Shown piece after piece: positions 1 to 5,562 of a DNA stretch of 8,191 bases (positions are counted from its first letter, which is position 1; each line of letters begins with the position of its first letter). This DNA is from CAZIVE01 sp964542435 (lineage in GTDB: Bacteria > Bacteroidota > Bacteroidia > Bacteroidales > Tannerellaceae): positions 1 through 8,191 of the forward strand of contig CAZIVE010000119.1 of the NCBI GenBank assembly GCA_964542435.1, in the 5' to 3' direction. Under the pieces are notes generated by a model. That model was not told where the DNA came from and searched no databases. It was given only the letters and a program-made list of their open reading frames with translations. The position numbers and the translations under genes were made by a program.

Positions 1-40
1 ATTTTTGGATAGAGACAGAAGACAGAAAGACAAAACTATG

Positions 41-48
41 TAAATTTG
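41..48 (+). promoter_or_regulatory. possible -7 promoter element (TAnnTTTG)
   Basis: TAAATTTG fits the Bacteroidetes -7 consensus TAnnTTTG. It is followed by CTGCTG, as is the promoter candidate before the pspC-uvrB pair. No convincing TTTG/TTG -33 element lies about 19-21 nt upstream, which weakens the call. If real, transcription would start near position 55 and run rightward through the short ORF at 80-160 toward the terminator at 273-306. Confidence 0.3.
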
Positions 49-79
49 CTGCTGTAAAACATAATTAGAAATTATATTT

Positions 80-160
80 ATGGCAAAAGACTTGTTTAGA
101 CGTTACATTAAGATGTTAGGATTTCAACCTTGGATTACTTGTATTTATCGTCTTTGGTGA
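80..160 (+). CDS. candidate 26-aa small basic/hydrophobic peptide
   Basis: This ATG-to-TGA frame encodes a 26-residue peptide with net positive charge (three Arg and two Lys against one Asp). It has many hydrophobic and aromatic residues, including Trp at 18 and 26. It lies about 25 nt downstream of the start site predicted from the TAAATTTG box. The start is preceded by A/T-rich sequence without a Shine-Dalgarno motif, which is normal for this phylum. I do not recognise the sequence. Small, basic, Trp-ending peptides include some type I toxins and membrane-associated microproteins, but that is only a resemblance in composition. The frame is short enough to occur by chance. No plus-strand gene follows it within reach, so an attenuator leader-peptide role has no visible target. 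Confidence 0.2.
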   Translation: MAKDLFRRYIKMLGFQPWITCIYRLW

Positions 161-271
161 TATCCATTAACGATCCGCTCATTTCTGTTCGTTCATAATA
201 GGTTATGTATAATGGTTAGTTTTTTAAGGTTTAGATTTTAGGTTCTCTACTGAGCGGATTTTTTATAATAC
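161..271 (+). other. long-range stem with T6 tail; possible structured RNA
   Basis: Bases 172-181 (GATCCGCTCA) pair with 251-260 (TGAGCGGATT) over ten base pairs, one of them G-T. The stem encloses a 69-nt T-rich loop, and T6 (259-264) follows on the plus strand. The loop contains GGTT four times, at 201, 214, 228 and 241, so at 13-14-nt spacing. A closing stem plus T-run is what the 3' end of a small RNA could look like, but the loop is too large for a classical terminator. I could not match it to a known RNA family, and 6S-like or other Bacteroidales RNAs remain untested possibilities. Nothing else was found in the 1-328 gap apart from the separate entries. Confidence 0.3.
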
Positions 272-272
272 G

Positions 273-306
273 AGAATGTGTCTCCTGCGAGGCACATTCT
301 TTTTTT
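273..306 (+). terminator. strong intrinsic terminator, plus strand
   Basis: Bases 273-284 and 289-300 form a 12-bp stem (AGAATGTG plus TCTC against GAGG plus CACATTCT, one G-T pair) around a CTGC tetraloop. A run of seven T follows at 300-306. The T-run lies only on the plus-strand 3' side. On the minus strand the hairpin is followed by CGTATTATAA, so it would serve the converging S4-domain gene poorly. It implies a plus-strand transcript arriving from 1-272 or from outside the window. Confidence 0.75.
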
Positions 307-328
307 GTAGGTATTCTTAACAGAGAAG

Positions 329-787
329 TCACTTTTGGGAATCATCCTCGTCCAGATCTTCGTCGTCATCAACGAAATCTGTCTCGAAATTAAAGTCGTC
401 GGCAGAAGAGAAATCCGGTTGCATGAACTGCTCCATATCGCGACGTTCCTTCTTGGTCGGACGGCCCAAACCCTTAGCACGATTGACAAATCCCGAAATA
501 CGGTTCATCTCAAGTATCTCATACTGCTCAGGTAGCGTCACATTCTCCATGAATCCAGGCACCAGTTTCGCACCCATTCGGGACTCCGTCAAAGCAAGAA
601 CTTTAAAGGAGAAGGTGATCGGCGGCTTACGTACCTCAATTATCTCGCCCACATGAATCATGTGAGACGGTTTTACGTTCATCCCTTTGATGGAGACACG
701 GTTTTTCTTGCAGGCATCAGCCGCGATGGTTCTCGTCTTGAAGATACGAACGGCCCACATCCATTTATCAATTCTGACCTCTTCCAT
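329..787 (-). CDS. RNA-binding S4 domain protein, Hsp15/RqcP-like
   Basis: This 152-residue cytoplasmic protein begins with an S4 RNA-binding domain (about residues 4-64) opening RIDKWMWAVRIFKTR, the signature of the Hsp15 family. Hsp15 of E. coli binds free 50S subunits that carry a stranded peptidyl-tRNA. The shorter homologue RqcP of B. subtilis acts in ribosome-associated quality control. By my alignment, Arg5 and Arg19 correspond to RqcP Arg2 and Arg16, reported to matter for 50S binding. A basic GRPTKKERRD motif (108-117), usual in Hsp15-type proteins, follows. The C-terminus (about 130-149) is strongly acidic with runs of Asp/Glu. It is the last gene of the bL25-pth operon, starting 7 nt after the pth stop; the stop region supplies a weak GGGA upstream of the ATG. 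The family call is firm; whether it acts in heat shock, rescue or both is inferred. Confidence 0.9.
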   Translation of the reverse strand: MEEVRIDKWMWAVRIFKTRTIAADACKKNRVSIKGMNVKPSHMIHVGEIIEVRKPPITFSFKVLALTESRMGAKLVPGFMENVTLPEQYEILEMNRISGFVNRAKGLGRPTKKERRDMEQFMQPDFSSADDFNFETDFVDDDEDLDEDDSQK

Positions 788-794
788 GTTGTCC

Positions 795-1358
795 CTATTT
801 ATTGTTATACTGGTTCATCGCATTCTCTACGCCTGAAAGACAGAAACAGCGTATGGCATCGATGGCAATACCCAAGCGATCCGGAAGAATCTTTTCCTGA
901 TCTTCCGGGAAATGTCCCAAGACATAATCAATCTGTCCACCGCGTGGAAAGTCATTGCCGAGTCCAAAACGGAGTCTTGTAAAACCGTCTGTTCCTAACA
1001 TAGCAGTGATGTTTTTAAGACCGTTATGTCCACCGTCACTTCCTTTCGATTTGATCCGGATAGTTCCAAACGGCAACGACAAATCATCAACAGCAACCAG
1101 TATATTCTCCAGTTGAATCTTTTCCTTTTGCATCCAATAGCGGACGGCAGTGCCGCTCAGGTTCATGTACGTGTTGGGTTTCAGAATGATCACCTCACAA
1201 TTTTTGATCCGCAAACGAGCCACTGCACCGTAACGTTCCTCTGTAAAGGTGGCATTTTCCTTTTCGACGAGAGTATTCACGATACGAAAGCCTATGTTAT
1301 GCCTCGTTCCCCAATACTCCTCTCCTACGTTTCCAAGACCGACGATAAGATATTTCAT
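795..1358 (-). CDS. pth: peptidyl-tRNA hydrolase (Pth)
   Basis: Pth hydrolyses the ester bond of peptidyl-tRNA released from ribosomes, recycling tRNA in the cytoplasm; it is essential in many bacteria. The 187-residue length is normal. The start chosen is the ATG at 1358 (MKYLIVGLGN), because the family begins with this strand. An in-frame ATG ten codons earlier would add a non-homologous MPFPFLFITF and begins inside a hairpin. Key residues are present: Asn10, catalytic His20 in GTRHNIGF, Asn66 in NTYMNLSG, Asp91 in VDDLSLPFG, and His111-Asn112 in GSDGGHNGLK. These match E. coli Asn10, His20, Asn68, Asp93, His113 and Asn114 with a two-residue offset. It lies between the bL25 gene (74-nt gap with a hairpin) and the S4-domain gene (7-nt gap). 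In Bacillus, Pth also releases nascent chains in ribosome quality control, which fits that neighbour. Confidence 0.97.
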   Translation of the reverse strand: MKYLIVGLGNVGEEYWGTRHNIGFRIVNTLVEKENATFTEERYGAVARLRIKNCEVIILKPNTYMNLSGTAVRYWMQKEKIQLENILVAVDDLSLPFGTIRIKSKGSDGGHNGLKNITAMLGTDGFTRLRFGLGNDFPRGGQIDYVLGHFPEDQEKILPDRLGIAIDAIRCFCLSGVENAMNQYNNK

Positions 1359-1375
1359 GAAAGTTATGAATAAGA

Positions 1376-1408
1376 AAGGGAAGGGCATCGTAGTGGTGCA
1401 CTTCCCTT
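1376..1408 (-). terminator. bL25-pth intergenic hairpin, terminator or attenuator
   Basis: AAGGGAAG (1376-1383) pairs with CTTCCCTT (1401-1408). Inside it, GCATC (1385-1389) pairs with GGTGC (1395-1399), leaving a 5-nt loop and one internal mismatch. Read on the minus strand, the hairpin is followed by TCTTATTC, a broken U-rich tract, and then the pth start codon 17 nt further on. It could reduce read-through from the highly expressed ribosomal gene into pth, or stabilise the 3' end of bL25 mRNA. I see no promoter of its own for pth in the gap, so some read-through is expected. Confidence 0.55.
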
Positions 1409-1432
1409 ATATAAGATCAATTAAAACTCAAA

Positions 1433-2086
1433 TTACTTGGTCTCTGCATCAGCGGCAGGAGCGGCTGCATCAGCGGCAGGAGCTTCTTCACCAGCAGGAG
1501 CAGCTTCTTCAGTCGTTGAAGAAAGAGCGGCACGTGTAACAGAAACAGAGCAAACGACAGCGTTCTTCGGACTAACCAATTCGATACCATCGAACTGAAG
1601 AGAACCAACCTGAATAGACTTACCCAGAGCGAGCTTATCAACATTAACAACCAATTCTTCAGGAATATTGCCATAAAGACCTTTTACCTTCAGACGACGC
1701 ATTGTTACGTTAAGCTGACCACCGGCTTTTACACCATCTGCATGACCTTGCAGAACGATCGGAACATTCATTACGATAGGTTTATCCGTTGCAACCTCAT
1801 AGAAATCGATGTGAAGGAGTTCGTCTGTTACAGGACCAAACTGTGTTTCCTTCAGGATAGCTGTATGAACGGTGCCATCAATATTCAGATCAACAAGGTA
1901 AATCTCCGGAGTGTAAATCAATTTACGAACTTCGTTGAACGGAACGCTCATATGGATTACCTCTTTGCCTCCGTACATAACTGCGGGGACTTCGTTCTGT
2001 TTACGAAGAGCTTTCAAAGCTCTTTTCTGATCGGCTGCGCGAGTAACAATCTCACGCTTTTTGCCTGACAATTCAAATGTTTTCAT
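1433..2086 (-). CDS. rplY: 50S ribosomal protein bL25, CTC/TL5 long form
   Basis: bL25 binds 5S rRNA in the large subunit. This 217-residue protein is the long CTC/TL5 type rather than the short single-domain E. coli form. Residues about 1-97 make up the 5S-binding L25 domain, with RALKALRKQNEVPAVMYG and LHIDFYEV. Residues about 103-186 form the TL5-type beta domain, with GVKAGGQLNVTMRRLKVKG. Residues 187-217 are a low-complexity Ala/Pro/Glu tail containing a duplicated APAADA block. The ATG at 2086 is the only sensible start: MKTFELSGKKRE is typical of Bacteroidales homologues. It is preceded by an A/T-rich palindrome (2085-2096) and no Shine-Dalgarno sequence. It is the first gene of the operon with pth and the S4-domain gene, and has a clear promoter upstream. 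Confidence 0.95.
   Translation of the reverse strand: MKTFELSGKKREIVTRAADQKRALKALRKQNEVPAVMYGGKEVIHMSVPFNEVRKLIYTPEIYLVDLNIDGTVHTAILKETQFGPVTDELLHIDFYEVATDKPIVMNVPIVLQGHADGVKAGGQLNVTMRRLKVKGLYGNIPEELVVNVDKLALGKSIQVGSLQFDGIELVSPKNAVVCSVSVTRAALSSTTEEAAPAGEEAPAADAAAPAADAETK
1444..1483 (-). repeat. 21-nt tandem duplication in bL25 tail
   Basis: The 19-nt block CTGCATCAGCGGCAGGAGC occurs at 1444-1462 and again at 1465-1483, a period of 21 nt or seven codons. It encodes two successive APAADA blocks in the Ala/Pro tail. A diverged relative (CACCAGCAGGAGCAGCTTC) follows at 1489-1507. In-frame repeats of this kind expand and contract by slippage, so tail length probably varies between strains. Confidence 0.75.
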
Positions 2087-2111
2087 TTTTAAAAATAATT
2101 TGTGTTACTCA

Positions 2112-2132
2112 AAATTAGCTTGCTTCTAATTT
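2112..2132 (-). other. hairpin in the bL25 5' leader
   Basis: AAATTAG (2112-2118) pairs with CTAATTT (2126-2132) across a 7-nt loop, within the predicted untranslated leader of the bL25 transcript. The stem is A/T-rich and only 7 bp, so its stability is modest. It could belong to a ribosomal-protein leader that senses free bL25, but no known leader motif is recognised and there is no covariation evidence here. Confidence 0.3.
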
Positions 2133-2164
2133 CCCATCACACTAACGGGGCGTAAAAAGCGGTG

Positions 2165-2195
2165 CAAATATAGAGGTTTCGTCGCTTTCTACAAA
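2165..2195 (-). promoter_or_regulatory. Bacteroidetes-type promoter for the bL25-pth-S4 operon
   Basis: On the minus strand, TTTG (complement of 2192-2195) is followed after exactly 19 nt by TATATTTG (complement of 2165-2172). This matches the Bacteroidetes primary-sigma consensus (TTTG and TAnnTTTG) in both elements and spacing. Transcription would start near 2158, giving a leader of about 70 nt before the bL25 ATG. A strong promoter is what a ribosomal protein gene needs. Confidence 0.8.
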
Positions 2196-2253
2196 CTTTT
2201 CCCTGACAAAATTTATTTCAATGGCACAACAAATCCTTTTCTTCCTCCAATTT

Positions 2254-2272
2254 AAACAGGCAAAAACAGGCA
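2254..2272 (+). repeat. 10-nt-spaced direct repeat AAACAGGCA, possible operator
   Basis: AAACAGGCA occurs at 2254-2262 and 2264-2272, one helical turn apart, in the divergent region between bL25 and the AraC-family gene. It ends about 80 nt before the regulator's ATG. Tandem sites on one face of the helix suit a DNA-binding protein such as the neighbouring regulator, but this is inference from spacing alone. No clear TAnnTTTG promoter was found for the regulator; TTCATTTG near 2280 is one mismatch away. Confidence 0.3.
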
Positions 2273-2354
2273 GACTCCTTCATTTGACGGGAACAATAAA
2301 GCCCCTTTTCTTGTTTAGATAATCGAATAGTCATCCATAAATTTTATATAGCAA

Positions 2355-3263
2355 ATGGTCAATCTACCTACCATAGAGATTAAGGAACTGGCAGCATATC
2401 TGAAGGACGTCGATAATTTCAACGATGAAGTATTTCTGGTGGGCTTGAACAGGAATGAGAGCTCTGGAAAGAGGGCTGTAGTAAACTCTGAATCCGTTCG
2501 AATCAAAGCTCTAAGCATGATTTTAGTGCTGAAAGGTTCCATAACCATCACCATCGATTATAAAGAATATACGCTGAGAAGAGGTTCCATCGTATCCATT
2601 CTTCCTACGCACATATTGAGTGTAAAAAGCATCAGCGAGGATCTGGATGGAAGAATGCTGGCCGTGTCAAGGACCTTCATACAGACCATCACACAGGCTT
2701 TAAAAAACCGGACCTTCTCCATCAGTCACATGCAGATGATCAAAAAGCCTTACTACCAGCTCAACGAAGAGGAACTCACACTGCTTAACAATCATCTGAC
2801 GCATATCAGTGGATTGACTCATCTTGATAAGCATACGTTCCAAAAGGAAATGATTCTCATCTCCCTTCTCGAATTGATGCTCGACTTTGCCAATATCCTC
2901 ATGACGGACGGTGCTCTTCCCAAGGATCTATCTTTGACACTGACACGCAAAGAGGAGATTTTCGAACATTTCCTTGAACTGATCATCCAATTTGGTAAAG
3001 AGGAACACAGCGTTCAATTCTACGCAGACAAACTCTTCATCACTCCGCAATATCTTTCACTTATTCTCAGGGAACAAACGGGACAATCTGCCAATCGGTG
3101 GATCGACGACTCTCTGCTGATCGAAGCCAAGACAATGCTCAAGATGCCGGATACGACCGTTCAGCAAGTTGCTGAGGCGCTGCATTTCGCAGATCAGAGC
3201 ACGTTCGGTAAATTTTTCAAGAAGCGTGTAGGAATTTCTCCACTGAAGTTCCGCAACTCCTGA
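2355..3263 (+). CDS. AraC-family transcriptional regulator
   Basis: This is a 302-residue cytoplasmic DNA-binding protein. The N-terminal part (about 45-95) looks like an AraC-type cupin sensor fold, with alternating beta segments such as LKGSITITIDYKEYTLRRG. A helical linker follows (about 100-200). The C-terminal AraC domain (about 205-300) has two helix-turn-helix units: one around 219-242 (SVQFYADKLFITPQYLSLIL) and one around 268-291, with FADQSTFGKFFKKRVGISPLKFR as the family-defining end. The start ATG at 2355 has no Shine-Dalgarno sequence. The gene stands alone, divergent from the bL25 operon and convergent with uvrB, so neighbours do not reveal its target or effector. There is no membrane segment, which argues against a hybrid two-component sensor. 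Family assignment is firm; function is unknown. Confidence 0.9.
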   Translation: MVNLPTIEIKELAAYLKDVDNFNDEVFLVGLNRNESSGKRAVVNSESVRIKALSMILVLKGSITITIDYKEYTLRRGSIVSILPTHILSVKSISEDLDGRMLAVSRTFIQTITQALKNRTFSISHMQMIKKPYYQLNEEELTLLNNHLTHISGLTHLDKHTFQKEMILISLLELMLDFANILMTDGALPKDLSLTLTRKEEIFEHFLELIIQFGKEEHSVQFYADKLFITPQYLSLILREQTGQSANRWIDDSLLIEAKTMLKMPDTTVQQVAEALHFADQSTFGKFFKKRVGISPLKFRNS

Positions 3264-3264
3264 T

Positions 3265-5286
3265 TCATTCTTTCTTGGCGGATAACAGCTCTTCCAATTT
3301 CACCACCTCGTCACGATACTGGGCAGCTTGCATGAAGTCGAGCTTCTTGGCTGCATCTTTCATCATCTTCTTGGTGCGTTCGATAGATTTCTCGAGCTGC
3401 TCGCGATTCATATACGCAACGACAGGATCAGCAACGAGTTCCTTTTCCGGTTCAACATAAGCCTTGGCCTCTTCTCCTTTACCTTTGCCGGCAAGCATGG
3501 AGACACTGTTACGAACAGCCTGATGCGGCGTAATTCCGTGAGCTTCGTTATAGGCGAGTTGTTTCTCACGACGACGATTGGTCTCATCGATTGTCATCTG
3601 CATGCTTTCCGTGATTTTGTCTGCATAAAAGATGACTTTGCCGTTCACATTACGGGCCGCACGACCGGCGGTCTGCGTCAGTGAACGATGGGAACGAAGG
3701 AAACCCTCCTTATCTGCATCGAGAATGGCAACCAGGGAAACTTCCGGAAGGTCAAGACCTTCACGAAGAAGATTCACACCTACGAGCACATCAAACAACC
3801 CTTTGTGAAGATCGTCCATAATCTGAACGCGGTCGAGCGTTTCCACATCGCTATGGATATAATTGCAACGGACGCCCATGCGCGTCAGATAGGTCGTAAG
3901 TTCTTCAGCCATACGCTTGGTTAACGTCGTCACGAGGATTCTCTCGTCTCGAGCGGCACGCTGGGCAATCTCTTCCATCAAATCATCGATCTGATTGAGC
4001 GATGGACGGACTTCGATCACTGGATCGAGCAATCCTGTAGGACGAATCAACTGATCGACAACGATGCCTTCACTCTTCTGCAACTCGTAATCAGCGGGCG
4101 TAGCACTCATATAGATAGCTAACTGCGTCATACTTTCGAACTCGTCGAAGGTCAACGGGCGATTATCCATGGCAGCAGGGAGACGGAAGCCATATTCCAC
4201 CAGATTTTTTTTGCGCGAAAGATCTCCGCCATACATGGCTCGGATCTGTGGAATGGTCACGTGACTCTCGTCCACGACCAGCAGAAAGTCTTTGGGAAAA
4301 TAATCAAGCAGACAGAACGGACGTTCACCGGCGGATCTCCCGTCGAAGTAACGGGAATAATTCTCGATGCCGGAACAATGGCCCAGTTCACGAATCATCT
4401 CCACGTCAAAGGTCACTCGTTCTTCGAGCCGCTTCGCCTCGTAGTTCTTACCTTCAGCGTGCAGTTTGTTGACCTGCGTACCAAGATCCACCTCGATCTC
4501 TTCGATGGCACGGTTAACGCAATCCTGCGTAGTGACAAAAAGATTGGTCGGATAGATATTCAATTCGTCCTGCTCACTGATCTCATTACCGTTGATCGGA
4601 TCGAAGGATGAAATGCGATCGATCTCATCACCCCAGAATTCCACACGATAAGCGGCGCCGTCGAACGTTTCGATGGCCGGAAAGATATCGACTGAATCAC
4701 CGTTCACGCGAAAGCATCCGCTTTTGAATTCGATCTTATTATTAATGTATAATGCATCCACCAACCGATGCAGTAACTTCTCCCGACCGATCTTCAGACC
4801 TCGTTCGAGATGCGTTACCTGCTGTGCGAAAGCACGAGGATCGGCCATACCATAAAGACAGGAAACGGACGAGACGACAATCACATCCTTACGGCCGGAG
4901 AGCAACGAGGCTGTGGCACGCAGACGGAGTTTGTCGATCTCTTCATTGATGGAAAGATCCTTCTCTATATAGGTATCGGTTGTCGGCAGATAAGCTTCAG
5001 GCTGGTAGTAATCGTAATAGGATACGAAATACTCAACTGCATTGTTCGGGAAAAATGATTTGAACTCGGAATAGAGTTGAGCCGCAAGCGTCTTGTTATG
5101 GCTCAGCACCAAGGTAGGACGATTGAGATTACGAATCACATTCGCAATTGTGAAGGTCTTGCCCGAACCGGTCACACCAAGAAGCGTCTGAAAAGGAACT
5201 CCGCTCTTTATTCCATCCGTCAAGGCAGCGATGGCTTCCGGCTGATCGCCGGTTGGAGCAAAAGCTGACGTCAGTTCAAAGTTCAT
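3265..5286 (-). CDS. uvrB: excinuclease ABC subunit B (UvrB)
   Basis: UvrB is the damage-verifying helicase-like subunit of nucleotide excision repair. UvrA loads it onto DNA, and it recruits UvrC for incision. The 673 residues are a full-length protein. Visible motifs in order are: TGDQPEAI near the N-terminus; Walker A GVTGSGKT (37-44); the beta-hairpin region SYYDYYQPEAYLP to IEKD (about 89-110) that clamps the strand; Walker B VVDESH (337-342); the NRPLTFDEF segment (375-383); MSATP (393-397); motif VI QTAGRAARN (538-546); and a C-terminal UVR coiled-coil domain (about 626-668) that contacts UvrC. No key residue is missing. It starts 3 nt after the pspC-like gene and is presumably co-transcribed with it. 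Its stop lies one base from the AraC-family gene's stop. The identification is secure. Confidence 0.98.
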   Translation of the reverse strand: MNFELTSAFAPTGDQPEAIAALTDGIKSGVPFQTLLGVTGSGKTFTIANVIRNLNRPTLVLSHNKTLAAQLYSEFKSFFPNNAVEYFVSYYDYYQPEAYLPTTDTYIEKDLSINEEIDKLRLRATASLLSGRKDVIVVSSVSCLYGMADPRAFAQQVTHLERGLKIGREKLLHRLVDALYINNKIEFKSGCFRVNGDSVDIFPAIETFDGAAYRVEFWGDEIDRISSFDPINGNEISEQDELNIYPTNLFVTTQDCVNRAIEEIEVDLGTQVNKLHAEGKNYEAKRLEERVTFDVEMIRELGHCSGIENYSRYFDGRSAGERPFCLLDYFPKDFLLVVDESHVTIPQIRAMYGGDLSRKKNLVEYGFRLPAAMDNRPLTFDEFESMTQLAIYMSATPADYELQKSEGIVVDQLIRPTGLLDPVIEVRPSLNQIDDLMEEIAQRAARDERILVTTLTKRMAEELTTYLTRMGVRCNYIHSDVETLDRVQIMDDLHKGLFDVLVGVNLLREGLDLPEVSLVAILDADKEGFLRSHRSLTQTAGRAARNVNGKVIFYADKITESMQMTIDETNRRREKQLAYNEAHGITPHQAVRNSVSMLAGKGKGEEAKAYVEPEKELVADPVVAYMNREQLEKSIERTKKMMKDAAKKLDFMQAAQYRDEVVKLEELLSAKKE

Positions 5287-5289
5287 TGC

Positions 5290-5481
5290 TTATTCCAACT
5301 GTTTAGGCATGATGATCCACAAAATCAAATACAACAGGATTCCTGTACCAAAAAGAAAGATAAGCAGCACATAGATCACTCTGACGATCGTCGGATCAAC
5401 ATTGAAGTAATCTGCAACTCCGGCGCATACGCCACCAATCATCTTGTTTTTTGTCGAACGGGATAATTTCTTTTGTTCCAT
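5290..5481 (-). CDS. PspC-domain small membrane protein
   Basis: This is a 63-residue PspC-family protein. Residues about 3-33 carry the hallmark KLSRSTKNKMIGGVCAGVA and DYFNVDPTIVRV. They are followed by a hydrophobic stretch (about 34-58) forming one long or two short hairpin-like membrane segments, and a short polar tail PKQLE. PspC proteins sit in the inner membrane; in Enterobacteria PspC acts in the phage-shock response. Stand-alone short versions like this are common in Bacteroidota, and their role is not established. I chose the ATG at 5481 (MEQKKLSR); a TTG two codons upstream is possible but unlikely. It lies 3 nt upstream of uvrB. No pspA, pspB or pspF homologue is in the window, so a Psp pathway role cannot be claimed. 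Confidence 0.9.
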   Translation of the reverse strand: MEQKKLSRSTKNKMIGGVCAGVADYFNVDPTIVRVIYVLLIFLFGTGILLYLILWIIMPKQLE

Positions 5482-5531
5482 AATCAATATTTAATAACAG
5501 TTTGTGATTCACCTGAAAGATTAATCAGCAG

Positions 5532-5562
5532 CAAAGTTAGCTTTTATTATAGATTAAACCAA
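5532..5562 (-). promoter_or_regulatory. probable promoter for pspC-like gene and uvrB
   Basis: On the minus strand, TAACTTTG (complement of 5532-5539) fits TAnnTTTG. A TTG lies about 20 nt upstream (within the complement of 5559-5562), inside the last codons of the preceding DUF5916 gene. Transcription would start near 5525, giving a leader of about 45 nt. No LexA-type operator is recognised around it, so SOS control of uvrB is not supported by what I see. Confidence 0.55.

Noticed and set aside
208..213. TATAAT resembling an E. coli -10 box
   Set aside because: Bacteroidetes primary sigma uses TAnnTTTG, there is no matching upstream element, and the segment is T/A-rich enough to give this hexamer by chance.
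272..306. Terminator hairpin serving the S4-domain gene on the minus strand
   Set aside because: The stem is in the right place, but the T-tract is on the plus-strand side only. Minus-strand sequence after the stem is CGTATTATAA, so at best it acts weakly in that direction.
1359..1388. Upstream in-frame ATG that would lengthen Pth by ten residues
   Set aside because: The extension MPFPFLFITF is not part of the family, and its start codon falls inside the intergenic hairpin. The ATG at 1358 gives the canonical MKYLIVGLGN start.
5482..5487. TTG start two codons upstream for the PspC-like gene
   Set aside because: An ATG at 5481 gives a normal MEQKKLSR N-terminus, and nothing favours the rarer TTG.
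5528..5545. AAAG/CTTT inverted repeat after the DUF5916 gene as a terminator
   Set aside because: The stem is only about 4 bp with no T-run on the minus strand, and the same bases form the better-supported -7 promoter box.
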